DNA of 64,000 nt from Ephemerocybe angulata (Eukaryota; Basidiomycota; Agaricomycetes; Agaricales; Psathyrellaceae). The DNA lies in the NCBI GenBank assembly GCA_013368325.1, contig JAACJK010000109.1:992001-1056000 (forward strand), written 5' to 3'. Under the pieces are notes generated by a model. The model worked only from the letters and a program-made list of their open reading frames with translations. It did no database searches and was not told where the DNA came from. The translations under genes and the position numbers were made by a program. Below, in pieces: positions 11,056 to 22,776 of this stretch (the stretch's first letter is position 1; every line of letters starts with the position of its first letter).

Positions 11056-13624
11056 TTAATCCTCTTCGTCCTCCGAATCGGAACCCAAGTCTATGGTAGG
11101 CATCTCCTCGTCCTCATCCTGGCTGTCATCTGACGCAGGTGCAGGTGCAGAAGTAGTTGTTCGAGTTGTCGTTGAAGTGACCGTAGTTGACTGGATCACG
11201 ACGGCCTCCTTGGGCTGCCATGGGAGGGGAGTAACAGTTGCTGGAACCGATGGTTGACTGACAACCGGCGCGCTTGGAAGGAACGGCTGGCGCGGCAATT
11301 CTTTTGGAGGCTCCTGGTGGGCAGGGGCAGGAGTCGCAGAGACGAAGCCATCCTGCATCACGGCGTCCTGGTCTGCGACAGCATTTTGCTCATCGGCACC
11401 CTCTTCGAAGTCAAGTCCTAGTTGGCTGCGTGCTGAGGCTTCTTCCACGGATTCCTCAACCCGGAAAAGCGAAAGTGACTGCGTTGTAGGGATGGGTCGA
11501 ACGATAGGGGGCAGACGGGGGTGGATGAGGAGATCGAGCGAAGCATGGAGCTATACGACGAATTTAGTTGCTGATACATCATATCCTTAACTAGCGAGGA
11601 CGACGTACCTCTGTATCGCCGATCTTGACGCACTCCCTGGCTATTAACGGGAGAGTCTTTTGCAAGCTGACGGACGAGGACGACGCAATCTCCGTGCAAA
11701 TGGCGTTGACCTTCTTTTGTATTTGGGGGAAGACCTGCGGGTTGGGAGATAGAATCGATGGCGACAACTGGGAAAGCGAAAGCTGAATCGACAGGAGGAC
11801 ACGGGACGCCAAAGAAAGCTGAGAGCTCGAAAGGTTAGGGTTTTGGATGCAGTGTCTGACAACTAGGAAGGGTCAGGCGTATCCAGTTCCTGAGGTTGGA
11901 ACTAAGCGTACCATCGAGAGCGAGCAGCAACACTTCAGAGTCGACATCTGTTGGGCAGATAACATCGCGCGAGACTTTGAACACTTCGTCTCCGGCGTAA
12001 TTCTTCGCCTTCTTTTTTCCTTTCTTGCTTTTTCCGCTGGCTTCGTCTGTATGCGCTTCGACATTTGTCGCTGAGGATGAGAGAATGACGACGAGATTTG
12101 GCAAGACTGCTCGCGTGATACGGTTCGGGAGAATGGGTGCATCGACAAACCGGGAAGTCTGCAGTAGCTTTTGGATGGCGGCGAGAACATAGACTCTTTG
12201 ATGCCTATATAAGTGCAATTAAATCCAAATGGCAGAGTAGGGGGAGCGGAAAGCACTAACTGTGTGAGGGGTTGCTCCAAGCGGTAGGCTAGGACTGTGT
12301 AGATCCTAGGCAGATTAGGTTCAAGATACTGAGGAATACTAAACCTTAGACGTTAGTTCCCGCAGCCCTCTGATCATATTCTGACTCACCTGTCGGCCAG
12401 GGTAGAGATGATCTCGCATCCGTATTTCCAGAGCGTTGGAACGACCGAGAGTTCCATAGCGCGAGTCGTGGGGTCTACGAAACCGTCGACCTGACCCTCA
12501 GTCGAGGCACTGATGAGGGCGAGAGCATACTTGATGAGCTGGCCGGCTGGAATCTGAACGGGTCGGGTTATCATCGTACTGTGTGATGTCAGGGAGGCAC
12601 AAGAAGAAAGCATGTTTATAAGACTCACTGAAGCAACAGACGAATGATCACCGAGCAGCACCGTATCCTATCGACATTGAGGGGAATATGAATTGAAGGA
12701 TCAGTGCCTTCAGGAGCCTGAACGACGCTCCTCGCTAGAAGGTTGTCAGATTTACGCTAGAGGTGATTTGAGATTTTAACCTACCTTCAGCAGGAAAGGT
12801 TGTGCGGACAGAATTGAGCGCTTCCCACCCAAAGGCGAGGTTGTCGTCGAGGGCCTTTCTCCAGAGGTTCGCAGCCCCGACCTTCCCTCCCGTAAGGTGG
12901 AGGATAGAGTAGAGGCGTGCGGCGGCTTCCAACAAAGGAGTCGATGTTGGCCGAGGATAGCTGCCATTGAGGAAGCTGAGGGCGAGGCCTGAGAGATGCC
13001 CGAAAGTGGCTCTGTGGGCATTTGGATAGATCGGTATGAGTCGTGCAAGGGTGTCAAGGCAGAGTTCCTGTATATTTCAGAACACCTGACTCAATAGGCG
13101 CCATGGAAGAATTTACCTTTAGCTCAGTGTCCGCATGTGCTCCTGCTAAACTCGCCAAGGCATTGGTGAATTTGGTGACATTAGGCAGAGAGATCTGCCT
13201 CTGGAACTCGGACATCTCAGTCGCTGTGGTGAATACGGTGATGAGAAGTCTGATTCCAGCCTTCAACATGGGTGTAGGTTCCGGCCTCTTCGCTTGATGA
13301 GTTCGATGAAGCAGTAGAAGTGGAATGACGACGGACTGAGAGCATTGGGATAACGACCGGGAGCCATACAGCAGCCGACTCAAGCATAAATGTTTTCGAG
13401 GTCAATGAGGACTTGTGTGCAATGCACAGTCCAGTCCAGCGAGCACCGGCATCCTTCGAGTGTAGCAGAGAGTTTATTCTGGCCGACCATTTGGCGAGAT
13501 GAGGGTTGGGGGCGAAGCAATCTTCGTTGAGGGTGTTGAGGATGTAGGGCAGGTGGGCTACCGACGAAGAATCAGAGGCCAGCTGCAGTTGCAGCAGAGA
13601 TTTGAGCTGAAAACCAGCATCCAT
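11056..13624 (-). CDS. RIX1: Pre-rRNA-processing protein RIX1
   Basis: Homologue of yeast Rix1/human PELP1, core of the Rix1-Ipi1-Ipi3 complex needed for ITS2 processing and late 60S maturation. Multi-exon. The first exon starts MDAGFQLKSLL and contains GARWTGLCIAHKS, typical of the RIX1 domain. The next exons read PTPMLKAGIRLLITVF, then ELCLDTLARLIPIYPNAH, then the Arg-rich helical repeats down to about 11,600. The last exon is a proline-rich, Thr-rich linker ending in the acidic tail PTIDLGSDSEDEED. The stop lies 13 bp from the RRN11 stop on the other strand. Introns between 11,450 and 12,780 were not all fixed. Confidence 0.85.
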
Positions 13625-13815
13625 TGTGCAGAAAAGAGGATCGGACGAAGAGCCTGAATTCTGGAAATAGAAACTTGACGGAAGCAGTACAGAAAACAGA
13701 TCGAGATCGGACGGAAGGACGACGACCCCCGAAACAAGCAAGAGCAAGCACCGGGCCGTCGCTTGGCGCCGTCGCGATCACAGCCTGAGCGGGGAAGGTA
13801 TTGTCCTCTACCTCT

Positions 13816-16800
13816 ATGTCCTCATCGCAGCTGCCGCCGTCTGACGATGCGGATATCGCAGAACACCTGCAACTCTCATCCTTCAAGGTCAATAAAAATC
13901 CTACAAAGTTTGGCTATGTCTTGATCAATTAGGTCAACAGGGGAAGTTCGATGTCACAGAATTCGTAGGCTCCGTCTCAGAGAGGCTCATTGCCAAGTCC
14001 AAGGCGGATCCAGGACGTGCGTTATGAACTTGAGGAGGTGGAAATCCTATTCTCAGTCCTGCCATAGCATTCGACCCTAAACCCTTTATCCGCACATTCG
14101 AGGCTGCGGTCGACAAACTGATCGCTATTCGCAAGGATGTGCAAAGCAAGACAGAGCAGATGGAGAGGAGCGTACGGGTTGCGGAGCGAGACTATTCGAA
14201 AAGGATGGCTGCCCTGTCGAAGGAGTTCGACGTAAGCCCCGTCTCTGTGTCCCCCGATCTCGCTCAACGCCCCCATTAGACCGTATCCAACTCATTCTCT
14301 GGTATGGAAAGTCGCATGAATGTCGTTAGCAGCACTGCTGTGCGGATCGGTGAGTGTTTCCAAGAGGTCTTATACAACTGGCTTCTGAACCATCGTTAGG
14401 TGACCAGCTGGAAACCGTGCACATTGAACGACAACGGGCTCAAGCGGCGTACGACCTGATAGATTACTACAACCAATTCTCGAAAGGCGACACTGCTAAT
14501 CTGGACACACTTCGCAAAGAAGGCCGTGCTGGCCGCCGACAGGTGGCGGTCATCCTACGGCGACTGAATACTGTCGCAAGGGAGGTCGATCTTCCAAACT
14601 CTGACAAGGTGTGTGTAACCTACTACGTAGGGAAACATGGACTGACCGTGCGTTAGACAAGGGAGACCATCGACAAGTACTGCGAGAAGTTTGAGAAGGA
14701 GATGCTTAACCTCTTTGACCGTTGCTACCGGAAGGGAGATCCCAAGATGATGCACCACTGTGCACAAACCCTGTTGGAATTCAACGGAGGCGCGTCCTGT
14801 GTCCAAGTCTACGTGAATCAACACGATTTCTTCATCAACAACGTCCGCGAAGGAGCCGCAGAGGATGTTTCGCTGTGGAATCTACTAGGAGATCCAGACG
14901 CCAGCCCTCCAAAAACAGAACTGGGGCTCGCTGAACTATTCGCTGAAATTAGAGCCACTGTTGATACAGAAACTCAAATTGTGAAAGCGGTGTTCCCCAA
15001 TCCTCCTGTGGTCATGCAAGTATTCTTGCAGCGCGTCTTTGCACAGTCGGTATGTTCTTTGCATTCCCTGAAAATGTCGGTGTCCTCATGAATTCCCAGA
15101 TACAACAATACATGGAGCAGCTTCTGCATAGAGGCGCGGACGTATCCGACCTCGGCTATCTGCGCATACTACAACTCGTCCATATACAGGCGTCCCTACT
15201 CGTCGAGGATCTGAAGGCCCATGAACTCCCAGCTGTGTCTGCAAGAACCCCGTACGAAGCAGCAGAATTCCGAAGGTCTATTACAGGGTCTGCACCAGTT
15301 ACTATCTCTACTCCTGCTGCTATCAGCACGATGCTCGAGACTGCGATGGAGGAGTTGTTTGTGCCATATACTGAAGGGCAAAGATACCTTGAGCGGGAAA
15401 GCAAAAGTCTATCCTATCTATACCAATCACTTCTAGGGAGCTTCGGAAGATACCACGTAAGTTCAGTTCTACTCTTCCGTCTCATTCTTGCCAACTGAAC
15501 TGCACCAGAAATCGCAAAGAGGGAAGTCATCGAATATGTTTGATCGGATGGTCAATCAAATCGGTGGGGCAAGCGCGACGTCAGGCACTTCTGCTCAGGC
15601 TGCAACCGCTGCGTTGACGAGGTTTGGTCTACTTAATGCTGACCGTGGCACGGAGAAGCCCGTTGAAGAGCCGGTCAGGGAGGAAGATGGGATCTTGAGC
15701 GTCGACGTCGCAGAGCGCGTCATGAAATGGCACGCTGAAGCCATTGGTCGATGTGTCGAGTTGAGCCCTGCCAATGATGTGTATGTCGGGCTACTGTTTT
15801 GTCTATACAGGACGGCGCATTAACTAACTCTCCGATCCAGCCCAAAAAGCACATTTGCTTTGCTGCGTGTCTTAGCAGAGGCCCTGGGGGCAAATTACGT
15901 CGAACTGGCGCTGGAAACGTGGGTACATCTCACTACATTGCCCACAATATGCTGACATTCTGTGGAGTGCTCAATCCAGGTTGGATGCTGCCGAATCAAA
16001 GGCTGAACCGAGCCTTCATATACTCGTTGTGATCAGATCCGTCGACCTCATCTGCCATTTGTGGCAACAGTATATCAATGTTGCCTTGCTACCCCTTGCT
16101 AGTTCATCCGTGACGTCTCGCAGAGAGATGGTACAGTTCAATACCCAAACGACTAATCGTATTGAAGGAGCCACGAATAATGTGCTGCAAAAGCTGACTG
16201 ATTGTGAGGTCTTTCTCCACCCCTACTTACCATCTTCGTTAACCCGATTGTCTAGCCATCGTAAACTGGCTATCCGCCCAATTGAGCAAACAGAAGAAGA
16301 ACGACTTCAAGCCTCGTAATGACGATATGTCGTTTGCCCGTGTTAATACTGAGCCATGTGTTGCTTGTTGCGATATGTTGGAGAAAGTTCGCGATGCAGC
16401 CAAAGAGAATCTCAGTGGGAAGAACCTGGAAGTGTTTTTGACGGAGATTGGGGTTTCCTTCCACAGGTTAGTCCATGTTTGGCCAGGTATCTTGACACCT
16501 ACTCAGACTTGATTTTAGTCTACTTCTGGAACACATGCGCAAGTTCCCGGTCAGCGCTACTGGTGGGCTGATGCTCGCAAAGTGAGTTGTGGCTGTCTGC
16601 AGTTATTACATGTAATTGACATCTTTCCAGGGATATCAAATCCTACCAGGACGCCATTTCGACGTTCGGTATCCCAGCGCTTCAAGAACGCTTCGAATTC
16701 ATCAGGCAACTTGGCCAAATCTTCTTGATTCAGCCTGAAATTCTGAAATCCTTCATCACCGAAAACTATCTCGGACGCATCGACTCGTCACTACTAAAGC

Positions 16801-17066
16801 CCTACATTGCGCTGCGCAGCGATTGGGGTCAATTCGAAAAGGGCTTCAATGACTCAGCGGCCCCTGCGGTCGATGGGGCAGGGGGAGTCGCCCTGAAGGA
16901 TAGGTTCGGGCGGTTGAGTGTGATGATGAAGGAGTTGGAGACTTTGAAGGTGGAGGGGATTTCAATGGGCATGCCGAGTATACCATCGAGTTTCACGGGC
17001 AACTTTTCGATGCCGTCGATGCCTTCAATGCCTTCGCGGCCGTTTGGGAACTCGAACGGCTCATAG
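13816..17066 (+). CDS. SEC10: Exocyst complex component SEC10
   Basis: Subunit of the octameric exocyst that tethers post-Golgi vesicles to the plasma membrane at growing hyphal tips. The start ATG at 13816 begins MSSSQLPPSDDADIAEHLQL; the second exon gives KFDVTEFVGSVSERLI, as in Sec10 N-termini. A coiled coil follows, then LETVHIERQRAQAAYDLI, the strongly conserved block FNGGASCVQVYVNQHDFF, and VPYTEGQRYLERESKSL. The last exon ends in a repeated Met-Pro-Ser tail (about 16970-17045). About a dozen short introns interrupt it. It is divergent from RIX1 with a 191-bp shared promoter. Confidence 0.9.
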
Positions 17067-17174
17067 TGCTCGTGCTCTAGCAAGCATGGTTATCAGCTTG
17101 TACATACTGTATATGACACGGACTTTGATGTTGTAATATAAGGCTCCTGGACATACTTCCCTTCTCGCTGCCTC

Positions 17175-18313
17175 TCACTCGCCGGTGAACATAGGCTTGC
17201 GCTTCTCTTTGAAGGCAGAGAGCGCTTCCAGACGGTCTTGCGTCTTGAGGAGAGTTTCGTAGGTTGCGCGTTCAAAGTCGAGGCCTAGGTGGAGGCGATT
17301 AGTGGTTAGTCGATGGAGATGGATATCGACTTACCCGTTTCGAGTGCAAGATCGTCTGAACGAGAGATGGCCTGCTTAGCTGCACGGAGCGCCAAAGGAG
17401 CTGGATAATGACCATTAAAAATGTGTCCGAGATGGAAAAGGGAATGAGCTTGCCATTTCTTGTAATTGTCTCCGCGAGTTGGAGGGCACGATCGTATCCC
17501 GTGGTCTCCGGAGTGGAGACATAGTTGACGAGACCTGAAAAGGTATCTTGGATTCGAGGGTCATAATGCGCGGGGATAAGAAGACGCACCCCATTCCAAG
17601 CATTCCGTTGCAGTCAAAGAACGGGCTGTGAAGACGAGGTCTTTGGCGCGAGAGGGACCAATTATCCTCGTTACCCTCTGAGTGCCTCCAGCACCAGGAA
17701 TGATCCCAAGTCCGGTTTCGGGAAGACCAATCTTCGTGACGTTGTGCCCTGCCACGCGTAGATCGCATGCTAGACTCATTTCAAGACCTCCGCCAAGGGC
17801 AGGCCCGTCAATAGCGGCAATGGTGGGCATGGGGAGGGCCTCCAGCTTCCCCAACGCGTCCCTAAGATCCGCAAGGAACTTGTTTACCTGCACCTGTGAC
17901 ATGGTGCGACGCTCGATGAGGTCTGCACCTGCGCAGAACGATCCGACGGTTGTAGAATGCAAGACCAAGGCCCGGACGCTATTTCAACATTCATTAGAAC
18001 CAGATAAAGGGTGCATGAGGTGGCGCAGCACGTACCTCTTATCGTACTGGACGGTCTCCAAGCATTCCCGAAGTTGCTATTATTGTATTAGATAGGATGC
18101 CGGGGCACCATAGGGATGGGTACTGACCTGCAGGAGCGCGACCGAGATGGCGTTCTTGCTCTTGGGCCGGTTGAGTGCCAGACCCCACACTCCGGGGTGC
18201 GATTCGATGGGCCTCAGGAACGCCTGTTTCTCTGCTGCTGCCTCAACTTGTATGAAGCGCACTCCGAGGGTCTTTCCGGCCAGTCTGGGTACGTGTCGAG
18301 CGAACATAAGCAT
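17175..18313 (-). CDS. Mitochondrial methylglutaconyl-CoA hydratase (AUH-type enoyl-CoA hydratase)
   Basis: Crotonase-fold hydratase; the closest family is AUH, which hydrates 3-methylglutaconyl-CoA in leucine breakdown. Six exons, 18313-18128, 18076-18036, 17978-17590, 17534-17454, 17400-17335 and 17284-17175, total 873 nt and give 290 aa. The N-terminus (MLMFARHVPRLAGKTLGVRF) is a mitochondrial presequence type. Crotonase signatures are GSFCAGADLIER (first oxyanion-hole block), IDGPALGGGLEM (second), and GLPETGLGIIPGAGGTQRV with the catalytic-position glutamate. The C-terminus is DRLEALSAFKEKRKPMFTGE. The fourth intron (17453-17401) has a GC donor, a known minor GC-AG type. Another short-chain enoyl-CoA hydratase role is possible. 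Confidence 0.87.
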
Positions 18314-18563
18314 GGTGGGCGGGTGCGGGAAGAGCTGGGGCTTGGAACATAGGGGTTACGGAGCCTGCATCACTGCAATCAAACGCGTGAAATGGCCCGG
18401 TGCATGCTCTTTCCTCACGACTTCGTGGTGCTGCAAGGGTCGAGAGACCCCATAACTCGTATTCGGTTTTGATATGGGGAAGCATTTGCGGCATCACGAT
18501 CTTCGCCTCGTGAATTCCTATCAGGTGGTCATAAAAGGGCAGTTACTTATATCCCTTTCATGA

Positions 18564-20387
18564 GTGAACTTGAAGACCATGACCAGTGGATACAGGTGCG
18601 CTTCCTCTTCGTGTCCTTGCTATCCAACTGTCGAGGAGAAGCTGACGGGACCCCTTTGCAGAGTCTATAGACGGAATGGATGGTACCACGTGTACTACAA
18701 CCAATGCAATAGCAGTCCGGATGGTGAGTGCCATCGCATATGCACGAAACCTTGTGGACTCACGTCCAGACTGTCACAAGGATTGGGCCAGTGGTCGATT
18801 GCCCAGATACCCAAGCACCCTAGAAACTATGCACTTTGGCTCCAGAACATGGTGCGCAAGCTTGACCAGAGCCTCAAGAGTATGATGGCAAGCTACACCG
18901 AACCTCGCGACACCTATGGTGACAAAATGTCCCCCTTCTATATTACGCGAACTCAACCCCAAAAGTCAGCGCGTATCCAGTGGATTTGGGAAATTGACTT
19001 TGACCATGAGATCATGCAGGGTACGCAGGCAATTCGATCAATCCTTTATGACTCTTCTAAACTATTGCCTTTCTCAGTCGATTCGCGTCCCTTCTTTCGA
19101 CTTTCCAACTTGCCCAGAGGTGGGCTCTTTTTGGAGTCAATCTCTGTGGACCACTACGGCCACAGAGCTTGTGCTAAAAGCATGCCTGCCGAACACCGGT
19201 ACAACTGGACAGCAAGACCCCCACCCGCATGCCCGTTGTTGCTGGAAAGGTACAGAAGTCTAGCTTCTGCGCTGAAGATCTTGCCCCCGCGCTCTCTACT
19301 AGGTCTACCTGCGCGCCAGGGCTATTGCGAGCAGGTCCGTTGCAGCCTCTACCAAACGATGATTGGCGCCGCTCTTCGGACTCCGACGATCGCCCACGAT
19401 ATACCCATCCTAGAGCAGGCCTCTACGCCAGAAGGTATACCGGATAGCCTCGTTGAACTCGGTAGAGCTATGCTGCATATTGGCCTCAACCCCATGATCT
19501 TTTGCAAATTTGTGTACCATCTATCCCATCCAGTAACACACTCGCATCAAAGGTTCCAGTGGCTGCGCCCTGACGTTTGCATACAATTCTCCACTCATCT
19601 GGAAGATTGTGACACCCTTATGGCCTGTATCGCCTCTCTGGTTGTTAAAGTCCAAGAAGGAGCCCCGATCCGGTCAACGACATACGCAATCGCCATATCG
19701 TTGACCCATATCAGCATTGCGCAGATCACCTTGGACTCAAACAATACCCCCCAATCCATATCCCATACCCCAGCGCTCCCTTTCCTTCCCTCCTTCTTTG
19801 CTACGTCCCCTTCAACCCCAGGAATCTCCGCGGTTGTAGCACTCTCGATGGTTCTAAACAACTCGCACCTACTTCCATCCCAGCCAAAACGCTTCGTCAG
19901 CAAGAGTGCAAAAAGCTTCATCCGCCTTCCAGTCGAAGTCTGGCACGAAATTTCTTCATACCTATCCTCTTGCTCAGATTTGAAGACCTTGGCCATCCTT
20001 TCACCCCAATCACGCTCAGCTGTCCAAGATCTTCTGCGCTACCCACACATCGCAGGTCACCGCTTACTGAAAGCCCTCCCGGACGTAATCGACTCCTATT
20101 GGGTGTCCCCACGCTGGTGTCGGACGGTGCACGAAGACTACCTTCCCCAGGACGGCCTTCAGGCGCTCTACTCCCAAAGGTTCTTGGCCTCAAAGGACGA
20201 TGACTTTGGTGTTGCGGTTCAGGTGGCTCCTGGGGACCCGCCGCTCAAGGCACATACTCGAAGCTGGTCAGAGAGGTTCAGTAACGTTCCAGGATTTGTC
20301 AAGGAGGGCCAGTTTGACCTTATCCCAGTAGATGGGATCCATCAAAGTGGTTGGGCGGTGAAGTATGGAGTGTTGGCGTGTGTGTAG
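18564..20387 (+). CDS. F-box-like protein, intronless
   Basis: A single 607-codon frame with no intron, unlike nearly all neighbours. An F-box-like segment lies near residues 455-505 (SFIRLPVEVWHEISSYL followed by LKTLAILSPQSRSAVQDLL). Such proteins usually link targets to Skp1-Cul1 ubiquitin ligases, and this class is greatly expanded in mushrooms. The N-terminal 100 residues are Cys-rich (CASSSCPCYP, YNQCNSSPDGECHRICTKPC). The central part matches nothing I recognise. The true start could be the internal Met at codon 6. The region upstream of the F-box may be only partly coding. Confidence 0.55.
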   Translation: MNLKTMTSGYRCASSSCPCYPTVEEKLTGPLCRVYRRNGWYHVYYNQCNSSPDGECHRICTKPCGLTSRLSQGLGQWSIAQIPKHPRNYALWLQNMVRKLDQSLKSMMASYTEPRDTYGDKMSPFYITRTQPQKSARIQWIWEIDFDHEIMQGTQAIRSILYDSSKLLPFSVDSRPFFRLSNLPRGGLFLESISVDHYGHRACAKSMPAEHRYNWTARPPPACPLLLERYRSLASALKILPPRSLLGLPARQGYCEQVRCSLYQTMIGAALRTPTIAHDIPILEQASTPEGIPDSLVELGRAMLHIGLNPMIFCKFVYHLSHPVTHSHQRFQWLRPDVCIQFSTHLEDCDTLMACIASLVVKVQEGAPIRSTTYAIAISLTHISIAQITLDSNNTPQSISHTPALPFLPSFFATSPSTPGISAVVALSMVLNNSHLLPSQPKRFVSKSAKSFIRLPVEVWHEISSYLSSCSDLKTLAILSPQSRSAVQDLLRYPHIAGHRLLKALPDVIDSYWVSPRWCRTVHEDYLPQDGLQALYSQRFLASKDDDFGVAVQVAPGDPPLKAHTRSWSERFSNVPGFVKEGQFDLIPVDGIHQSGWAVKYGVLACV

Positions 20388-21867
20388 GTATCGTGGTCTT
20401 GTGCCGCTTGTCCAATGGCGATCCCGGATCTAGGCAAACAACTTTTCGTGCATGTTACCAAACTAAATCGACCAGAATGACAGTCTTTGATACCCCCACA
20501 CCAGAGCGAGTCCTACTACCAGCCAATCGATGAGCTCCATCACGATCGGTGGCTCTTCTTAGACCTGCCACATGCCTAAGCGCCCATGTCCAGCCCGTCG
20601 TCTCCGTCATGGTGTGTGTCCCTGCGCGAGGCGGATGGCGGAATTAACGGTGGGCGCCCATTCCTTGTCATCGAGTTATTTGGATGACTGACTCTCCACT
20701 CTTTTTCACCTTTTTAAGAAACTGTGCCCCAAAAACCCTTGATGGTGCAGTATTGCCTTAAAAGGCGGGTCCGTGCCCATAGCGGGCAATGCCCTTCTCC
20801 GCTACGTCTCACGACCCCATGAACGTGGCAAGCAAGCCAACTTCTTCCCGAGAGTGTTTGTCATGCGGTGATAGCTATGCATCGTTTCTGTTCGGACAGC
20901 GAGAGCCAATGGCGAGTCAGGTGTTCGACGAGCACCAAATCACTCGAGGCAAGAGGCAAGAGGGCCCTCAGTCCAGAATACTACGAATTTGGAACCGCCC
21001 AAGTCGCTCTCTCCACTTGACCTCTTTCTTTAACCTTTGGCATATATGATGGTGTCACCAATTCCCTGATTCCAAATTTCATGGTCACTGTCCAAGGTCA
21101 AATGCGATGTATGTCACTGAGAATTTAGCGATATTTGCCCGGCTGGTTGTAGTTCTTTACACGTTTCTTTCGGAGCGCGGCCCTTTGGGTCTTGGAATAA
21201 CACTTTGTTTACATCTCTGACTCGGGCGCCGATCCCGGTTCGTGATGCGAGGGCCCCGAGCTCGGCGCTTAGCCATCAGAATCACTTGAGAACCAACCAC
21301 CACCACTGAGCGCCCATCCTTCATCTCTGCCTCAACCAGCATGGCGAAAACCATGGAGAACGGACATTTTCGTGACCCGACATGAAGATTACTGACGGCC
21401 ACCGCGTTTTTTGCCTTTAAAGGCAACTGCTCCTCCAGGTCCAGGTATTTTCGGCTACTCAGATGGCGGTACTATGCCTATAGCAAGAAGGCCACTTCCC
21501 ATAGCATCCCACGACAGCTCCTCACTGCCTGGAGGGATACCTTCTTTCTATTCAGCCTTTGTCAGGGCTTGAAGAGCTCCTGCTGAATTGGGGGCCGAGT
21601 TTCTCGTGGCCGGCGGCAGCATGTAATTCTTCATCCCCGAACAAGGTCGAATGACTACACTACTACGGACCTCACCTGCAGATCATGCGATTCTGCTGCT
21701 GGATGCTTTCCATTGGCTGGATTCTTTACAGGTCTCAGCGATGACGATTCCTTCTGGGACGTATAAAAGGTACAGGACTATATGGTATAATCTTCAGCAA
21801 AGTCCACTCGACAGCGCCCATCCAGCCTCCTCACCTCGCAGATAGCCCCCACCATCCTTCCTCTAGA
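20388..21867. other. Long intergenic region (1.5 kb) before the isochorismatase gene
   Basis: No supported gene. The open frames present (for example 20789-21049 on the plus strand) have no domain and no good splice context. It holds a perfect 12-bp palindrome GCCTTTAAAGGC at 21413-21424 and an 11/12 match, GCCTTAAAAGGC, at 20755-20766, both within about 1.1 kb of the start codon. This is probably an extended promoter, or decayed sequence. Confidence 0.45.
21762..21768 (+). promoter_or_regulatory. TATA box of the isochorismatase-like gene
   Basis: TATAAAA lies about 100 bp before the ATG at 21868, a usual position for a strongly regulated fungal promoter. It is the clearest TATA element in the window. 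Confidence 0.6.
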
Positions 21868-22776
21868 ATGCTCCTCTCGAAGTCTATTATTTGCCTGGCT
21901 ATGGGCTTGCTACCCAGCGTCTTCGCCGCCTCTACCAAGAGGATCGACAAGACCAAGGCGGCTCTGCTCGTCGTCGACCACCAAGTTGGCTTGTTCCAGC
22001 TCGTCCACGACATCAACCAGGTCGAGTATGTCAACAACATTGTCGCTCACGCGGCGTTGGGACCCCTGTTCGGTATCCCGACCATTCTCACAACCAGCGC
22101 TGAGACTGGTGTGTACTCCGTCACCATCGTGAAAGGCTTAAAAGCCTGACTGACACAACTTTTTTTTTCTCAATCAGGTCCAAACGGCCCCTTGCCCAAA
22201 GAAATCATTGATTTGCATCCTAACTCCACCTTGGTCAAGCGCCATGGAGAAGTCAATGCCTGGGACAATGAGGAATTCCGCGCGGCTGTTCGTGCCACAA
22301 ACAAGTCCCAGATAATCCTGGCTGGTATCACCACCGACGTAAGCCCTCAGTTCATGTCAGTTACGAACGGTGTAGATGTTCAAAAATTTCCTTTCTCTTC
22401 TAGGTCTGCACCGCATTCCTCTCCCTCTCGCTTATCGAAGAAGGCTACGAAGTATTTGCCAACGCCGACGCTTCTGGGACTTTCAACAAGGCCATCGCCG
22501 AAGATGCCAACGACAGGATGCGCGCCGCGGGTGTCCAGGTGCTCTCATTCTTCGCCGTTACCCTCGATCTCATGAGGGACTGGAGGAGCTCCCCCGGCGC
22601 CGCCGAAGTCATCCCTTTCTTCGACAAGTCCGTAAAGTTCAACTCTGAGCTGATGAAGATTCCTGGCTAATACCTATCTGCTTCCTATTAGGTACCTCCC
22701 GAGCTACGGCTACCTCGCTCGCGGACACGCCGCCGCTGTTACCAGTGGTGAGATCCAACCCGGAGAGAGCGCCTAA
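21868..22776 (+). CDS. YcaC-like isochorismatase-family hydrolase with signal peptide
   Basis: Cysteine-hydrolase fold protein closest to the YcaC group. Four exons, 21868-22108, 22178-22338, 22404-22627 and 22692-22776, total 711 nt and give 236 aa. The first 20 residues (MLLSKSIICLAMGLLPSVFA) form a clean signal peptide. Family marks: LLVVDHQVGLF with the catalytic-position Asp, TTSAETGPNGPLPKEI, GEVNAWDNEEF, AGITTDVCTAFL carrying the nucleophilic-position Cys, and ANADASGTFN. The intron between exons 2 and 3 falls two codons before that Cys. Substrate is unknown; YcaC relatives mostly lack proven isochorismatase activity. Export is inferred from the signal peptide. Confidence 0.87.
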
